Assembly: GCF_000527095.1 (NCBI RefSeq)
Contig: NZ_AZUN01000001.1
Coordinates: 1,426,001 to 1,490,000, forward strand
DNA from: Methylomicrobium lacus LW14
GTDB taxonomy: Bacteria > Pseudomonadota > Gammaproteobacteria > Methylococcales > Methylomonadaceae
Direction of reading: 5' to 3'
DNA: 64,000 bases
A program made the translations under genes and the position numbers. A model generated the notes under the pieces. It did no database searches. It was not told the DNA's origin and saw only the letters and a list, made by a program, of their open reading frames with translations. Positions 1 to 7,090 of this stretch are shown in pieces. How positions within the stretch are numbered: the stretch's first letter is position 1; the number at the start of each line of letters is the position of its first letter.

Positions 1-1
1 T

Positions 2-1741
2 CAAGTGGTCAAACACACCACGCAATTTTTGCGCGACGGCATCAAAGGCCATGCCTTGTCCGCCGAAGCCATTGCCGCATTGGAAGACCAAGGCATAGAT
101 CCCAACAACCTGGATTTTGATGCCCAGGAGATCGACAGCGCTATTTTCAATAAGGACACCAACCGCAAGATCCTGCAAAACCTGATGGAACATGGCATTC
201 GTCAGGCCGATGGACAAACGCTGGGCAAAACCATCATCTTCGCCCGTAACCACCAGCACGCCAAATTGTTGGAAAAGCTCTTCGACGAGCTATATCCCCA
301 ATACGCCGGCAAGTTCTGCCAGGTCATCGACAACTACGATCCGCGCGCCGAAGTACTGATCGACGACTTCAAGGGCGAAGGCAGCAACGACCAACTGACC
401 ATCGCCATCTCGGTCGATATGCTGGATACGGGTATCGACGTGCCGGAGATCGTCAATCTGGTCTTCGCTCGCCCGGTCAAATCGCCGGTCAAATTCTGGC
501 AAATGGTCGGACGCGGCACCCGGTTGTGCCTAAATCTGTTCGGCCCCGGAAACCACAAAACCCACTTTCAGATTTTCGATCATTGGGGTGTGGTGGAATA
601 CCACGGCCTGAAACAACGCGAGGTCGAAATCAGCCAAAGCAAATCGCTGATGCAGCGCCTGTTTGAATCACAACTAGGCTTGGCTAAAACCGCCCTGCAC
701 TACGCCGAACCGGACTTTTTCGACGTGGTCGCTCAATCCCTGCACAAAGCCATCAACAGCCTGGACGACAAAACCATCGCCGTGCGCGACAAATGGAAAC
801 TCAAACAGCAGATGAGCCAACTGGACGTATTGCGCCAGTTCAGCCCCAATACCGTCACGCTGCTGGAAACCGACATCGCCCCGCTGATGCAATGGCTGGA
901 TGTGCGCGGCCACAGCGATGCTTACCAATGGGATTTGCTGCTCTGCCAAATCCAGCAACACAAATTGCAAAACACCCAGTCCTTCGGCGATCTGGCCGGC
1001 GAAGCCATCAGCCAGCTCTGGCAACTGCAAATGAACTTGAACCAGGTCAAAGCCAAGGCCGCGCTGATCAAACAATGCCGCGAGCTGACTTGGTGGCAAA
1101 ACGCGTCACTCGATGAACTGGAACAGGCGCGCATCGAACTGCGTAGCATTATGCAGCACCGAGACAAAGGAACCGGCCCAACCGTCGATAAACCCATCGT
1201 CGACATTCCTGACGGCGACGAAATCCGCGAAAAACAAAGCACCTACCTCAATGCGGTGGATATGGCCAGCTATCGACTCAAAGTCGAGCAAGCCTTAAAG
1301 GAACTGTTCGAACAGGATGCCGTCCTCAAGAAAATCCGCGCCGGCGAAGCGGTTACGGAAGCCGAATTGGCCAATCTCAATGCCTTGATTCACACACACC
1401 ATCCGGAAGTGGATTTACAGGTATTAAAAAGCTTTTACGATACCGCCGCCCCGCTGGAGCAAATTCTGCGTTCCATCGTGGGTATGGATGCCGATAAGGT
1501 CAACCAGCGTTTTGCCGCCTTCATTCAACAATACCCTAGTCTCAACGCCCGCCAAGTGCAGTTTTTAGGCTTGCTCAAACGCCAAATCGCCCAAAGCGGC
1601 GCGATTGAAATCGACCATCTTTACCAAATGCCGTTTGCCGCCATCGGCGAACTGGATGCTTTATTTACCAACGAACAACAAATCGACGACTTACTGTCGA
1701 TTGTACAAAGCTTCGGTAAACAACCGACACCACCGAATTAA
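2..1741 (+). CDS. hsdR: Type I restriction enzyme R subunit, C-terminal part (5' end outside window)
   Basis: This is the motor and restriction subunit of a type I restriction-modification system, which translocates DNA by ATP hydrolysis and cuts unmodified DNA. The frame is open from the first full codon, so the N-terminal nuclease and the first helicase lobe lie upstream of the window. Visible here is the second RecA-like lobe: the segment with SVDMLDTGIDVPEI and the motif VI sequence FWQMVGRGTRL about 160 residues in, followed by a long helical C-terminal region of the kind that docks on the HsdM/HsdS methylase. The stop is followed after 12 bases by a small gene, and hsdM and hsdS lie downstream on the same strand. 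Family identification is secure from the helicase motifs and the neighbours. Confidence 0.93.
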   Translation, partial: QVVKHTTQFLRDGIKGHALSAEAIAALEDQGIDPNNLDFDAQEIDSAIFNKDTNRKILQNLMEHGIRQADGQTLGKTIIFARNHQHAKLLEKLFDELYPQYAGKFCQVIDNYDPRAEVLIDDFKGEGSNDQLTIAISVDMLDTGIDVPEIVNLVFARPVKSPVKFWQMVGRGTRLCLNLFGPGNHKTHFQIFDHWGVVEYHGLKQREVEISQSKSLMQRLFESQLGLAKTALHYAEPDFFDVVAQSLHKAINSLDDKTIAVRDKWKLKQQMSQLDVLRQFSPNTVTLLETDIAPLMQWLDVRGHSDAYQWDLLLCQIQQHKLQNTQSFGDLAGEAISQLWQLQMNLNQVKAKAALIKQCRELTWWQNASLDELEQARIELRSIMQHRDKGTGPTVDKPIVDIPDGDEIREKQSTYLNAVDMASYRLKVEQALKELFEQDAVLKKIRAGEAVTEAELANLNALIHTHHPEVDLQVLKSFYDTAAPLEQILRSIVGMDADKVNQRFAAFIQQYPSLNARQVQFLGLLKRQIAQSGAIEIDHLYQMPFAAIGELDALFTNEQQIDDLLSIVQSFGKQPTPPN

Positions 1742-1753
1742 GAGGAAACAGTC

Positions 1754-1978
1754 ATGCAAATCATGATTAATGTACCCGACAATTTACCGATGACCAGAGC
1801 CACCCAGCGCATCAAAGAATTGGAAAAAAGTTTGCGCGACGAAGCCAGTTTTTTATCCAGCGTATTGGCAAAAAAATCCAAGCAAGATCGACAAGCCGCC
1901 TTGCTCAAAATTGCCCATGACTGCGCCGCGCTACCTATCTTAGATGAACGCAGCCCCGATGAAATTTTGTACAATTAG
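1754..1978 (+). CDS. Small antitoxin-like protein between hsdR and hsdM
   Basis: A 74-residue protein starts 12 bases after hsdR with a good ribosome site (AGAGGAAA). The C-terminal tail LPILDERSPDEILYN resembles the toxin-binding tail of VapB/AbrB-class antitoxins, which usually read RSPDEILGYDE. The rest is a charged helix without a recognisable DNA-binding domain. No VapC/PIN toxin is adjacent, so this is either an orphan antitoxin-like protein or a small protein of the restriction operon. Co-transcription with hsdR is inferred from the spacing. The function is not established. Confidence 0.6.
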   Translation: MQIMINVPDNLPMTRATQRIKELEKSLRDEASFLSSVLAKKSKQDRQAALLKIAHDCAALPILDERSPDEILYN

Positions 1979-2035
1979 ATTACATGGAACACAAAGTACC
2001 TCCCTGTAAACTCACTGCCATTAAGTTAAGAAAAA

Positions 2036-2215
2036 CACGTCGTTCCGGCAGGGATTGCCGGACCAATCCGCCGGGAGCGGATTGGCACTCGCCCGAAGGG
2101 TGCCGGGCAGGACAGCCCGGCATGAGCCCAGAAGCCAAGGACGGCGAAGGCCTTTCACATCCTTGTGAACTGGATACCGGCAATCCCTGCCGGCATGACG
2201 GCGCCGAAAAAGGTT
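2036..2215. repeat. REP-like palindromic repeat cluster
   Basis: The gap before the GIY-YIG gene holds several imperfect inverted repeats built on GGCAGGGATTGCCGG and its complement CCGGCAATCCCTGCCGG near 2050 and 2180. Between them is a second hairpin-rich unit around GCCGGGCAGGACAGCCCGGC. These match the style of bacterial REP elements, which are non-coding and often transcribed between operon genes. Similar units recur at 2519-2740. Confidence 0.7.
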
Positions 2216-2216
2216 T

Positions 2217-2513
2217 ATGAACATTAAACAGCCTTGTGTCTACCTACTTGCCAGTAGCCGTAACGGAACCTTATACGTCGGGGTAACCTCCGATTTAATC
2301 GGAAGAATTTATCAACACCGCAATGACTTGGCAGAAGGCTTTACCAAACGATTCAAGGTGCATCAACTGGTTTGGTTCGAGTTACATGAAACAATGGAAT
2401 CAGCCATCAGACGCGAAAAGCAAATCAAGAAATGGAATCGCAAAGCCAAACTCAATCTCATTGAAAGCGCTAATCCGGCCTGGGATGATCTTTGGTTCTC
2501 GCTTTCACTTTAG
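2217..2513 (+). CDS. GIY-YIG nuclease domain protein (UPF0213/YhbQ-like)
   Basis: A 98-residue single-domain GIY-YIG protein. The signature is CVYLLASSRNGTLYVGVTSD at residues 7-26, where the usual GIY and YIG positions read VYLL and YVGV. It is followed by the conserved HR, the EGFTKRFKVHQLVWFE segment and the REKQIKKWNR helix with the catalytic Glu in AIRREKQIK. Proteins of this class are small structure-specific endonuclease-fold proteins of uncertain role. They are frequently found as movable cassettes flanked by REP sequences, as here, and the REP context rather than the restriction operon probably explains its position. Confidence 0.85.
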   Translation: MNIKQPCVYLLASSRNGTLYVGVTSDLIGRIYQHRNDLAEGFTKRFKVHQLVWFELHETMESAIRREKQIKKWNRKAKLNLIESANPAWDDLWFSLSL

Positions 2514-2518
2514 TAAAT

Positions 2519-2745
2519 CCGTCGCCCCGGCAGGGATTGCCCATATCCTTATACACAAGCCCGTCATTCCGGCATGGATTGCCGGAATCCAGGCTGCATG
2601 GATAGCTCGAAGCTTGCCATCCATGGCGCTGGATACCCGCATCCCGGCGGGTGTGACGGCATTTGTGTATAAGGGCATAGGGATTGCCGGGGCCCAAACT
2701 GCATGGACGCGAATTGATAAACACGTTATGCCCGGTTCAAAGCCG
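2519..2745. repeat. REP-like repeat cluster upstream of hsdM
   Basis: A non-coding spacer contains repeated hairpins of the type GTCATTCCGGCATGGATTG and its complement GCCGGAATCC, together with GGATACCCGCATCCCGGCGG. The frame that continues into hsdM happens to be open across this stretch, but its translation is repeat-derived and not conserved. The second cluster of the same family lies at 2036-2215, so the GIY-YIG gene sits between two clusters. Confidence 0.65.
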
Positions 2746-2766
2746 GCAATTGCAAAAAAGGTAAAC

Positions 2767-4446
2767 ATGATCACCGGCGAACTTAAAAACAAAATCGACA
2801 AACTCTGGCTGGAATTCTGGCAAGGCGGCATCGCCAACCCCTTGACCGTCATCGAACAAATCACCTTCCTGATGTTCGCCAAACTGCTGGACATCAACGA
2901 AAGCCGCGACGAAAAACGCGCCGCCCGCACCGGCAGAAACTTTACCCGGCGTTTTAAAGAAAACGAACAGCATCTGCGCTGGAGCCAGTTTAGCCATATC
3001 GAAGATGCCGACCGTTTGATCAACCTGGTGCGCGATGAAGTGTTCAAGCATTTTCGCGAACACACCAGCGACAGCCGTTTTGGCGATTATATGAAAGACG
3101 CACGGATGGTCATCGACAAACCCAGCTTGCTGGTCAAAGCCATCGAAATGATCGACGCGCTGCCGCTGGAAGCCGGCGACACCAAGGGCGACCTTTACGA
3201 ATACCTGCTCAGCAAACTGACCACTGCCGGCATCAACGGCCAGTTCCGCACCCCGCGCCACATCATCAAACTGATGGTGCGCCTGCTCGATCCGCAACCG
3301 GATGAAGTGATTGCCGATCCGGCCTGCGGCACCGCCGGCTTTTTGGTATCGGTGATGGAATATCTGCTGGAAAAATACAGCAGCGAGCACGGCATCGTCC
3401 GTGAAGAAATCACCGATGAAAAAGGCAAAACCATCCTCCAAAACATCTACACCGGCGATTTGCTCGACCAAAACCAATGGCAACACATTAAGACTAAGAT
3501 GTTTCATGGCTTTGACTTCGATAGCACCATGCTGCGCATCGCCGCGATGAATCTGTACATGCACGGCGTCGAAGACCCGGACATTCATTATCAGGATTCC
3601 CTGGCGCAAAGCTTTGCCGACAATTTTAAAGAGCTGGAGCAAAACGCCTTCAACGTCATCCTGGCCAATCCGCCGTTCAAAGGCAGCCTGGACGAAGACA
3701 CCATCAACCCGCCGATTCTGCGCCTGGTCAAAACTAAAAAGACCGAGCTGCTGTTCATCGCGCAAATCCTGCGCATGCTGAAAACCGGCGGCCGCAGCGC
3801 CACCGTTGTGCCGCAAGGCGTGTTGTTCGGCTCCTCCAATGCCCATCAAGCCGTTCGCCAACTGTTGATCGAAAACAATCAGCTCGAAGCCGTCATCAAC
3901 CTGCCCAGCGGCGTGTTCAAACCCTATGCTGGCGTCGCCACCGCGATTCTGATCTTCGCCAAAGGCGGCGCGACCGATCACGTGTGGTTTTACGACGTGC
4001 AGGACGACGGCTTTTCGCTGGACGACAAACGCGACTCGCTATATCAGGACGAACAAGGCAATCCGTTGGGTTTTGCCGGTGATTTACCGAAAGTTTTGCA
4101 AGCCTGGCAAATTCGCCGCAAACCGAACGACCAAACCATCTCCCCCCTTTCTCAAAGGGGGGCCGGGGGGGATTTAACCGATGACCCTGAATCCCCCCTA
4201 ACCCCCCTTTTACAAAGGGGGGAATCAGGCATGTCCAATGATGCAGTGAACGACCGCACCCAAGCCTGTTTCTGGGTCAGCAAGGCCGAGATTGCCGCCA
4301 ACAAATACGACTTGTCGGTGAATCGGTATAAGGAAACCGTGCATCAGGAAGAAGAGTACGAAGACCCGAAAGCGATATTGCAGCAGTGGATGGGTTTAGT
4401 GGCTGATATTCAGGATGAATTGAAGGAGTTGGAGGGGATGTTGTGA
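2767..4446 (+). CDS. hsdM: Type I restriction-modification DNA methyltransferase subunit M
   Basis: A 559-residue N6-adenine methyltransferase subunit. I chose the ATG at 2767 (MITGELKNKIDKLW), which begins the conserved N-terminal HsdM helical domain. The longer open frame upstream crosses repeats. The SAM-binding motif I ADPACGTAGFL is near residue 183 and the catalytic NPPF motif near residue 301. A roughly 30-residue segment at about residues 458-489 (4138-4230) is encoded by two hairpin repeats inserted in frame, just before the conserved FWVSKAEIAANKYDLS region. The stop overlaps the hsdS start by four bases. HsdM acts with HsdS to methylate the target site and with HsdR to restrict. 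Confidence 0.95.
   Translation: MITGELKNKIDKLWLEFWQGGIANPLTVIEQITFLMFAKLLDINESRDEKRAARTGRNFTRRFKENEQHLRWSQFSHIEDADRLINLVRDEVFKHFREHTSDSRFGDYMKDARMVIDKPSLLVKAIEMIDALPLEAGDTKGDLYEYLLSKLTTAGINGQFRTPRHIIKLMVRLLDPQPDEVIADPACGTAGFLVSVMEYLLEKYSSEHGIVREEITDEKGKTILQNIYTGDLLDQNQWQHIKTKMFHGFDFDSTMLRIAAMNLYMHGVEDPDIHYQDSLAQSFADNFKELEQNAFNVILANPPFKGSLDEDTINPPILRLVKTKKTELLFIAQILRMLKTGGRSATVVPQGVLFGSSNAHQAVRQLLIENNQLEAVINLPSGVFKPYAGVATAILIFAKGGATDHVWFYDVQDDGFSLDDKRDSLYQDEQGNPLGFAGDLPKVLQAWQIRRKPNDQTISPLSQRGAGGDLTDDPESPLTPLLQRGESGMSNDAVNDRTQACFWVSKAEIAANKYDLSVNRYKETVHQEEEYEDPKAILQQWMGLVADIQDELKELEGML
4139..4227. repeat. In-frame palindromic repeat pair inside hsdM
   Basis: Two perfect hairpins, CCCCCCTTT/AAAGGGGGG (4142-4162 and 4202-4222), are separated by about 40 bases that include GGGGGGATTTAACC and its near complement. 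This is a widespread intergenic repeat type, here lying within a coding region. It adds a peptide with SPLSQRG and TPLLQRGE without breaking the hsdM frame. Confidence 0.85.
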
Positions 4447-5627
4447 GTTGGCCGATGTGTGTATTAGGTGACGTTGCACCTGCTAAGCCAATTAAACTGA
4501 ATTCCTTCAAACAAAGTGACAACTTTTGGCAGGTGACTTTAGACCATATTGAGTCAGGTACGGGAAGGCTTTTAGAACGGAATATAAAACCACTATCAGA
4601 AGCGGGCACTTCAACCCATGCATTCGATGAACGGCATGTGCTTTATTCAAAGTTAAGGCCGTACCTAAATAAAGTCTTACTACCAGATGGTATTGGTATA
4701 GGAACAACGGAACTTGTACCTATGTTGCCAGATCCGGAAAGGCTTGATAGAGATTACCTTGCCTATTATTTGAAATCAAACATCTTTGTGAATTGGGTTT
4801 CAAGCCAAACGGCAGGGGCAAAAATGCCCAGGGTATCAATGAACACGTTTTGGGAACATGAAATTCCACTCCCGCCATTACCTGAACAGAAACGCATCGC
4901 CGCGATACTCGACAAAGCCGACAGCCTGCGTCGTAAAAACCAGCAAGCCATCCAACTCGCCGACAAATTTCTCCGCGCGGTGTTTTTGGACATGTTCGGC
5001 GATCCGGTGACTAATCCCAAGGGATTTAAACCACGCCTTCTTAAAGAATTTTATTTTGACGAAAATACAGGAACAAAGTGTGGTCCTTTCGGTAGCGCAC
5101 TAAAAAAGGAAGAATACGTCGAGTCAGGAATTCCTGTATGGAACATGGACAATATTAATTTAAGTGGAAAATTCATCGATAAGCCGAATCTGTGGATAAC
5201 TGAAGCCAAGTTTGAAGAACTGGAACCTTATTCTATTAAGCCAGGGGACGTAATCATTTCCAGGGCTGGCACTGTAGGTAAAATGGGTGTTGTTCGTTCA
5301 AAGCACTCAAAATCAATTATAAGTACCAATTTAATACGCGTTCGTTTTGGCTGTGAATTACTACCAGAATACTTCGTTTCTCTAATGACATACTGCAAAA
5401 CCAGGTTCGGTAGGCTAAAAACGGGACCAGATGGATCATTTACACATATGAATACTGGTATCTTAGATAATTTGGAATTTCCTTATCCTCCAGTTAGTAT
5501 ACAAAGCGACTACCTACTGGTGAGAAATAAATTATTAGATACCCTAAAGAAGGCAGGATATAGTGAAAAATTATCTAATGATGCTTTTGGGGCGATAAGC
5601 CAAAAAGCCTTCGCCGGTGAACTATAA
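4443..5627 (+). CDS. hsdS: Type I restriction-modification specificity subunit S
   Basis: A 394-residue DNA recognition subunit that starts with GTG inside the hsdM stop (GTGA overlap), which implies translational coupling. It has the two-target-recognition-domain layout: the first half ends in the conserved helix LPPLPEQKRIAAILDKADSLRRKNQQAIQ (quoted in part: PLPEQKRIAAILDKADSL), and the second half has GPFGSALKKEEYV and ends in a shorter conserved helix. The second half is richer in A and T than the first, consistent with domain exchange in specificity subunits. The stop overlaps the start of the following zeta-like kinase gene by one base. Confidence 0.94.
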   Translation: MSWPMCVLGDVAPAKPIKLNSFKQSDNFWQVTLDHIESGTGRLLERNIKPLSEAGTSTHAFDERHVLYSKLRPYLNKVLLPDGIGIGTTELVPMLPDPERLDRDYLAYYLKSNIFVNWVSSQTAGAKMPRVSMNTFWEHEIPLPPLPEQKRIAAILDKADSLRRKNQQAIQLADKFLRAVFLDMFGDPVTNPKGFKPRLLKEFYFDENTGTKCGPFGSALKKEEYVESGIPVWNMDNINLSGKFIDKPNLWITEAKFEELEPYSIKPGDVIISRAGTVGKMGVVRSKHSKSIISTNLIRVRFGCELLPEYFVSLMTYCKTRFGRLKTGPDGSFTHMNTGILDNLEFPYPPVSIQSDYLLVRNKLLDTLKKAGYSEKLSNDAFGAISQKAFAGEL

Positions 5628-6199
5628 TGCCAACCTGCTGGATCATAGCCGGACATAACGGCGCGGGAAAAACCACCTTCGCGCTGGAGTACCTGCCGCA
5701 AGTCGTCAACTGTTACCACTTTATCAATGCCGACTTGATCGCCGCCGGCTTGTCCCCGCTTGCGCCCGAGCGCGAGTTAATCGCCGCCAGCCGGATTTTT
5801 CTGAGCGAAATCGCAGCCTGCATTCAGAAAAAACACGATTTCGCGTTTGAAACCACATTGTCAGGACGTAGCTATCTCAAGCTGATCGAACGCCTGCGAA
5901 CGAGCGGCTGGCACGTTGAACTGATTTATTTGGCCTTGCCTTCGATCGAAATGTCCAAAGCCCGCGTTGCGGAACGAGTGGCGCATGGCGGTCACAATAT
6001 TCCGTCGGAAGCTATTGAACGCCGCTTTGCGCGCAGCTTGCGCAACCTGCTTACCGAATTCAGTTACGCGGTTGATCGCTGCTCATGTTTTATGAACACC
6101 CAGAACGAAACCGCATTGGTCTTTGAACAACAAGAAGAGCAGCGCAATGTCCTCCACGATACTTTCTATCGACACCTTTTAAATGAGGCCGGCTTATGA
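5627..6199 (+). CDS. Zeta-toxin-like P-loop kinase
   Basis: A 190-residue protein with Walker A GHNGAGKTT at residues 9-17. It has the zeta-family features FINADLIAAGLSP (substrate Asp), FAFETTLSG (the Glu-Thr-Thr substrate clamp) and the basic ARVAERVAHGGHNIP lid. Zeta toxins phosphorylate UDP-N-acetylglucosamine or related nucleotides, and non-plasmid relatives are often called zeta toxin family or AAA proteins. The ATG overlaps the hsdS stop (TAATG), so it is translated as part of the hsdMS operon. The next gene encodes a small partner. Role as toxin, or as an abortive arm of the restriction system, is inference. Confidence 0.86.
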   Translation: MPTCWIIAGHNGAGKTTFALEYLPQVVNCYHFINADLIAAGLSPLAPERELIAASRIFLSEIAACIQKKHDFAFETTLSGRSYLKLIERLRTSGWHVELIYLALPSIEMSKARVAERVAHGGHNIPSEAIERRFARSLRNLLTEFSYAVDRCSCFMNTQNETALVFEQQEEQRNVLHDTFYRHLLNEAGL

Positions 6200-6384
6200 A
6201 ACTTGCCAAAAATCCCCCTTCAAAAGAAAGCCAAATCATCCAAACGGCATTAAATAAGGCGATCGCCAACGCTTTGGAAAAAAAACGCAAACTCGGCCAG
6301 TATGCGGTGATGTGGGAAAACGACCGGGTGGTTTATAAAGGCCCCGACGCGCCAGACACCCATAACAAACAGGGAGAACGGTAA
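6196..6384 (+). CDS. Small protein paired with zeta-like kinase (antitoxin candidate)
   Basis: A 62-residue protein overlaps the kinase stop by four bases (ATGA). The C-terminal segment LGQYAVMWENDRVVYKGPD resembles small proteins that accompany chromosomal zeta-type kinases. The N-terminal part is a basic helix. Antitoxin function is inferred only from size, overlap and pairing. The second kinase module at 12.1-12.9 kb also has a small partner, but the partner sequences are not obviously alike. Confidence 0.68.
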   Translation: MKLAKNPPSKESQIIQTALNKAIANALEKKRKLGQYAVMWENDRVVYKGPDAPDTHNKQGER

Positions 6385-6400
6385 GGCAATCAATCAGGGC

Positions 6401-6469
6401 CGTGCGATTAGCGAAGCGTAATCGCACGCATGAAAACCTGTGTAGCCCCGATTACGCTTCGCTAATCGG
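6401..6469. repeat. Pair of REP-type hairpins
   Basis: The first hairpin has arms CGTGCGATTA/TAATCGCACG around GCGAAGCG (6401-6428). The second has arms CCGATTA/TAATCGG around CGCTTCGC (6448-6469). They carry the same core in opposite orientation, the usual layout of a REP doublet (BIME-like). They separate the restriction and zeta operon from the Argonaute unit and could act as a terminator or mRNA boundary. Confidence 0.75.
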
Positions 6470-6614
6470 AGCACTGAACTACTTTCAGGACAATATCGAT
6501 CGGCTGGACATTCTGCAAAAGTTGTATCAGACCATTCAAAAACGGGGTCTGACACGATTATTTAAAAAATATCGTTTTCCCCCCATTTTTCCTAGACAAA
6601 TTTGGAGAATAAAA

Positions 6615-7082
6615 ATGAAATACGCTACCGCCAAGGCCAGTCCCGTCGCAGCCCCCGAGGTAGTCCTGAATTTATGGGCATATGTCGATGAAGCCGGCTA
6701 CATTCTCCGTTTAGCTGGAAAATCCTACGTTATGGAGGGAGATGACGATGAAAAGTTGGCTGTATTGCGCGCATTATCAAGAACTGATTTCTTGTCGGCG
6801 GCATGGTGCAAAGTGCCGCCCAACTTCGAGATTTTAGAGCCCAATGGCCAAAGGATCACTGGTGTTGCAACGGCTTCGATGCTATCGGACCCCATTTCTC
6901 ATAGCCATCTTTTCAGCACCTTATTGCAAGATCTGGCCAATTCATTGCCCGATCAGCTACGCAGTCATGACGGCGGCTATGAGCAGTTCCGTTTAAATTT
7001 ACCCCAAGACCCGTTATGTGTCACCACCGTGGTTATGGAATATGACGACGGCAGTCTGGTTCCGATGGTATCGGGTAGGTAA
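6615..7082 (+). CDS. Unknown 155-residue protein upstream of Argonaute
   Basis: The chosen start is the ATG at 6615, preceded by TTTGGAGAATAAAA, which gives a good ribosome site; the frame is open further upstream only through REP DNA. The protein is acidic, with no signal peptide or membrane segment, and I recognise no domain. Segments such as LWAYVDEAGYILRLAGKSY and the acidic VVMEYDDGSLVP suggest a compact alpha/beta fold. Only eight bases separate it from the Argonaute gene, so the two are very likely co-transcribed and functionally linked, for example as an effector or loading partner. This is inference. It is not a known Argonaute partner such as an APAZ protein, Sir2 or TIR. Confidence 0.78.
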   Translation: MKYATAKASPVAAPEVVLNLWAYVDEAGYILRLAGKSYVMEGDDDEKLAVLRALSRTDFLSAAWCKVPPNFEILEPNGQRITGVATASMLSDPISHSHLFSTLLQDLANSLPDQLRSHDGGYEQFRLNLPQDPLCVTTVVMEYDDGSLVPMVSGR

Positions 7083-7090
7083 GAATATTT

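Noticed and set aside
2323..2766. A longer N-terminus for hsdM (open frame from 2323)
   Set aside because: The extra 148 codons cross the GIY-YIG gene in another frame and REP repeats. The conserved HsdM start is at 2767.
2737..3981. A 414-codon minus-strand frame opposite hsdM
   Set aside because: Its translation is low-complexity and mirrors the codon pattern of hsdM. No ribosome site or family feature.
4139..4227. CRISPR-like repeats (two similar hairpins with a spacer)
   Set aside because: Only two units inside a coding gene, G/C-run palindromes of a known dispersed type, no cas genes. No CRISPR array seen anywhere in the window.
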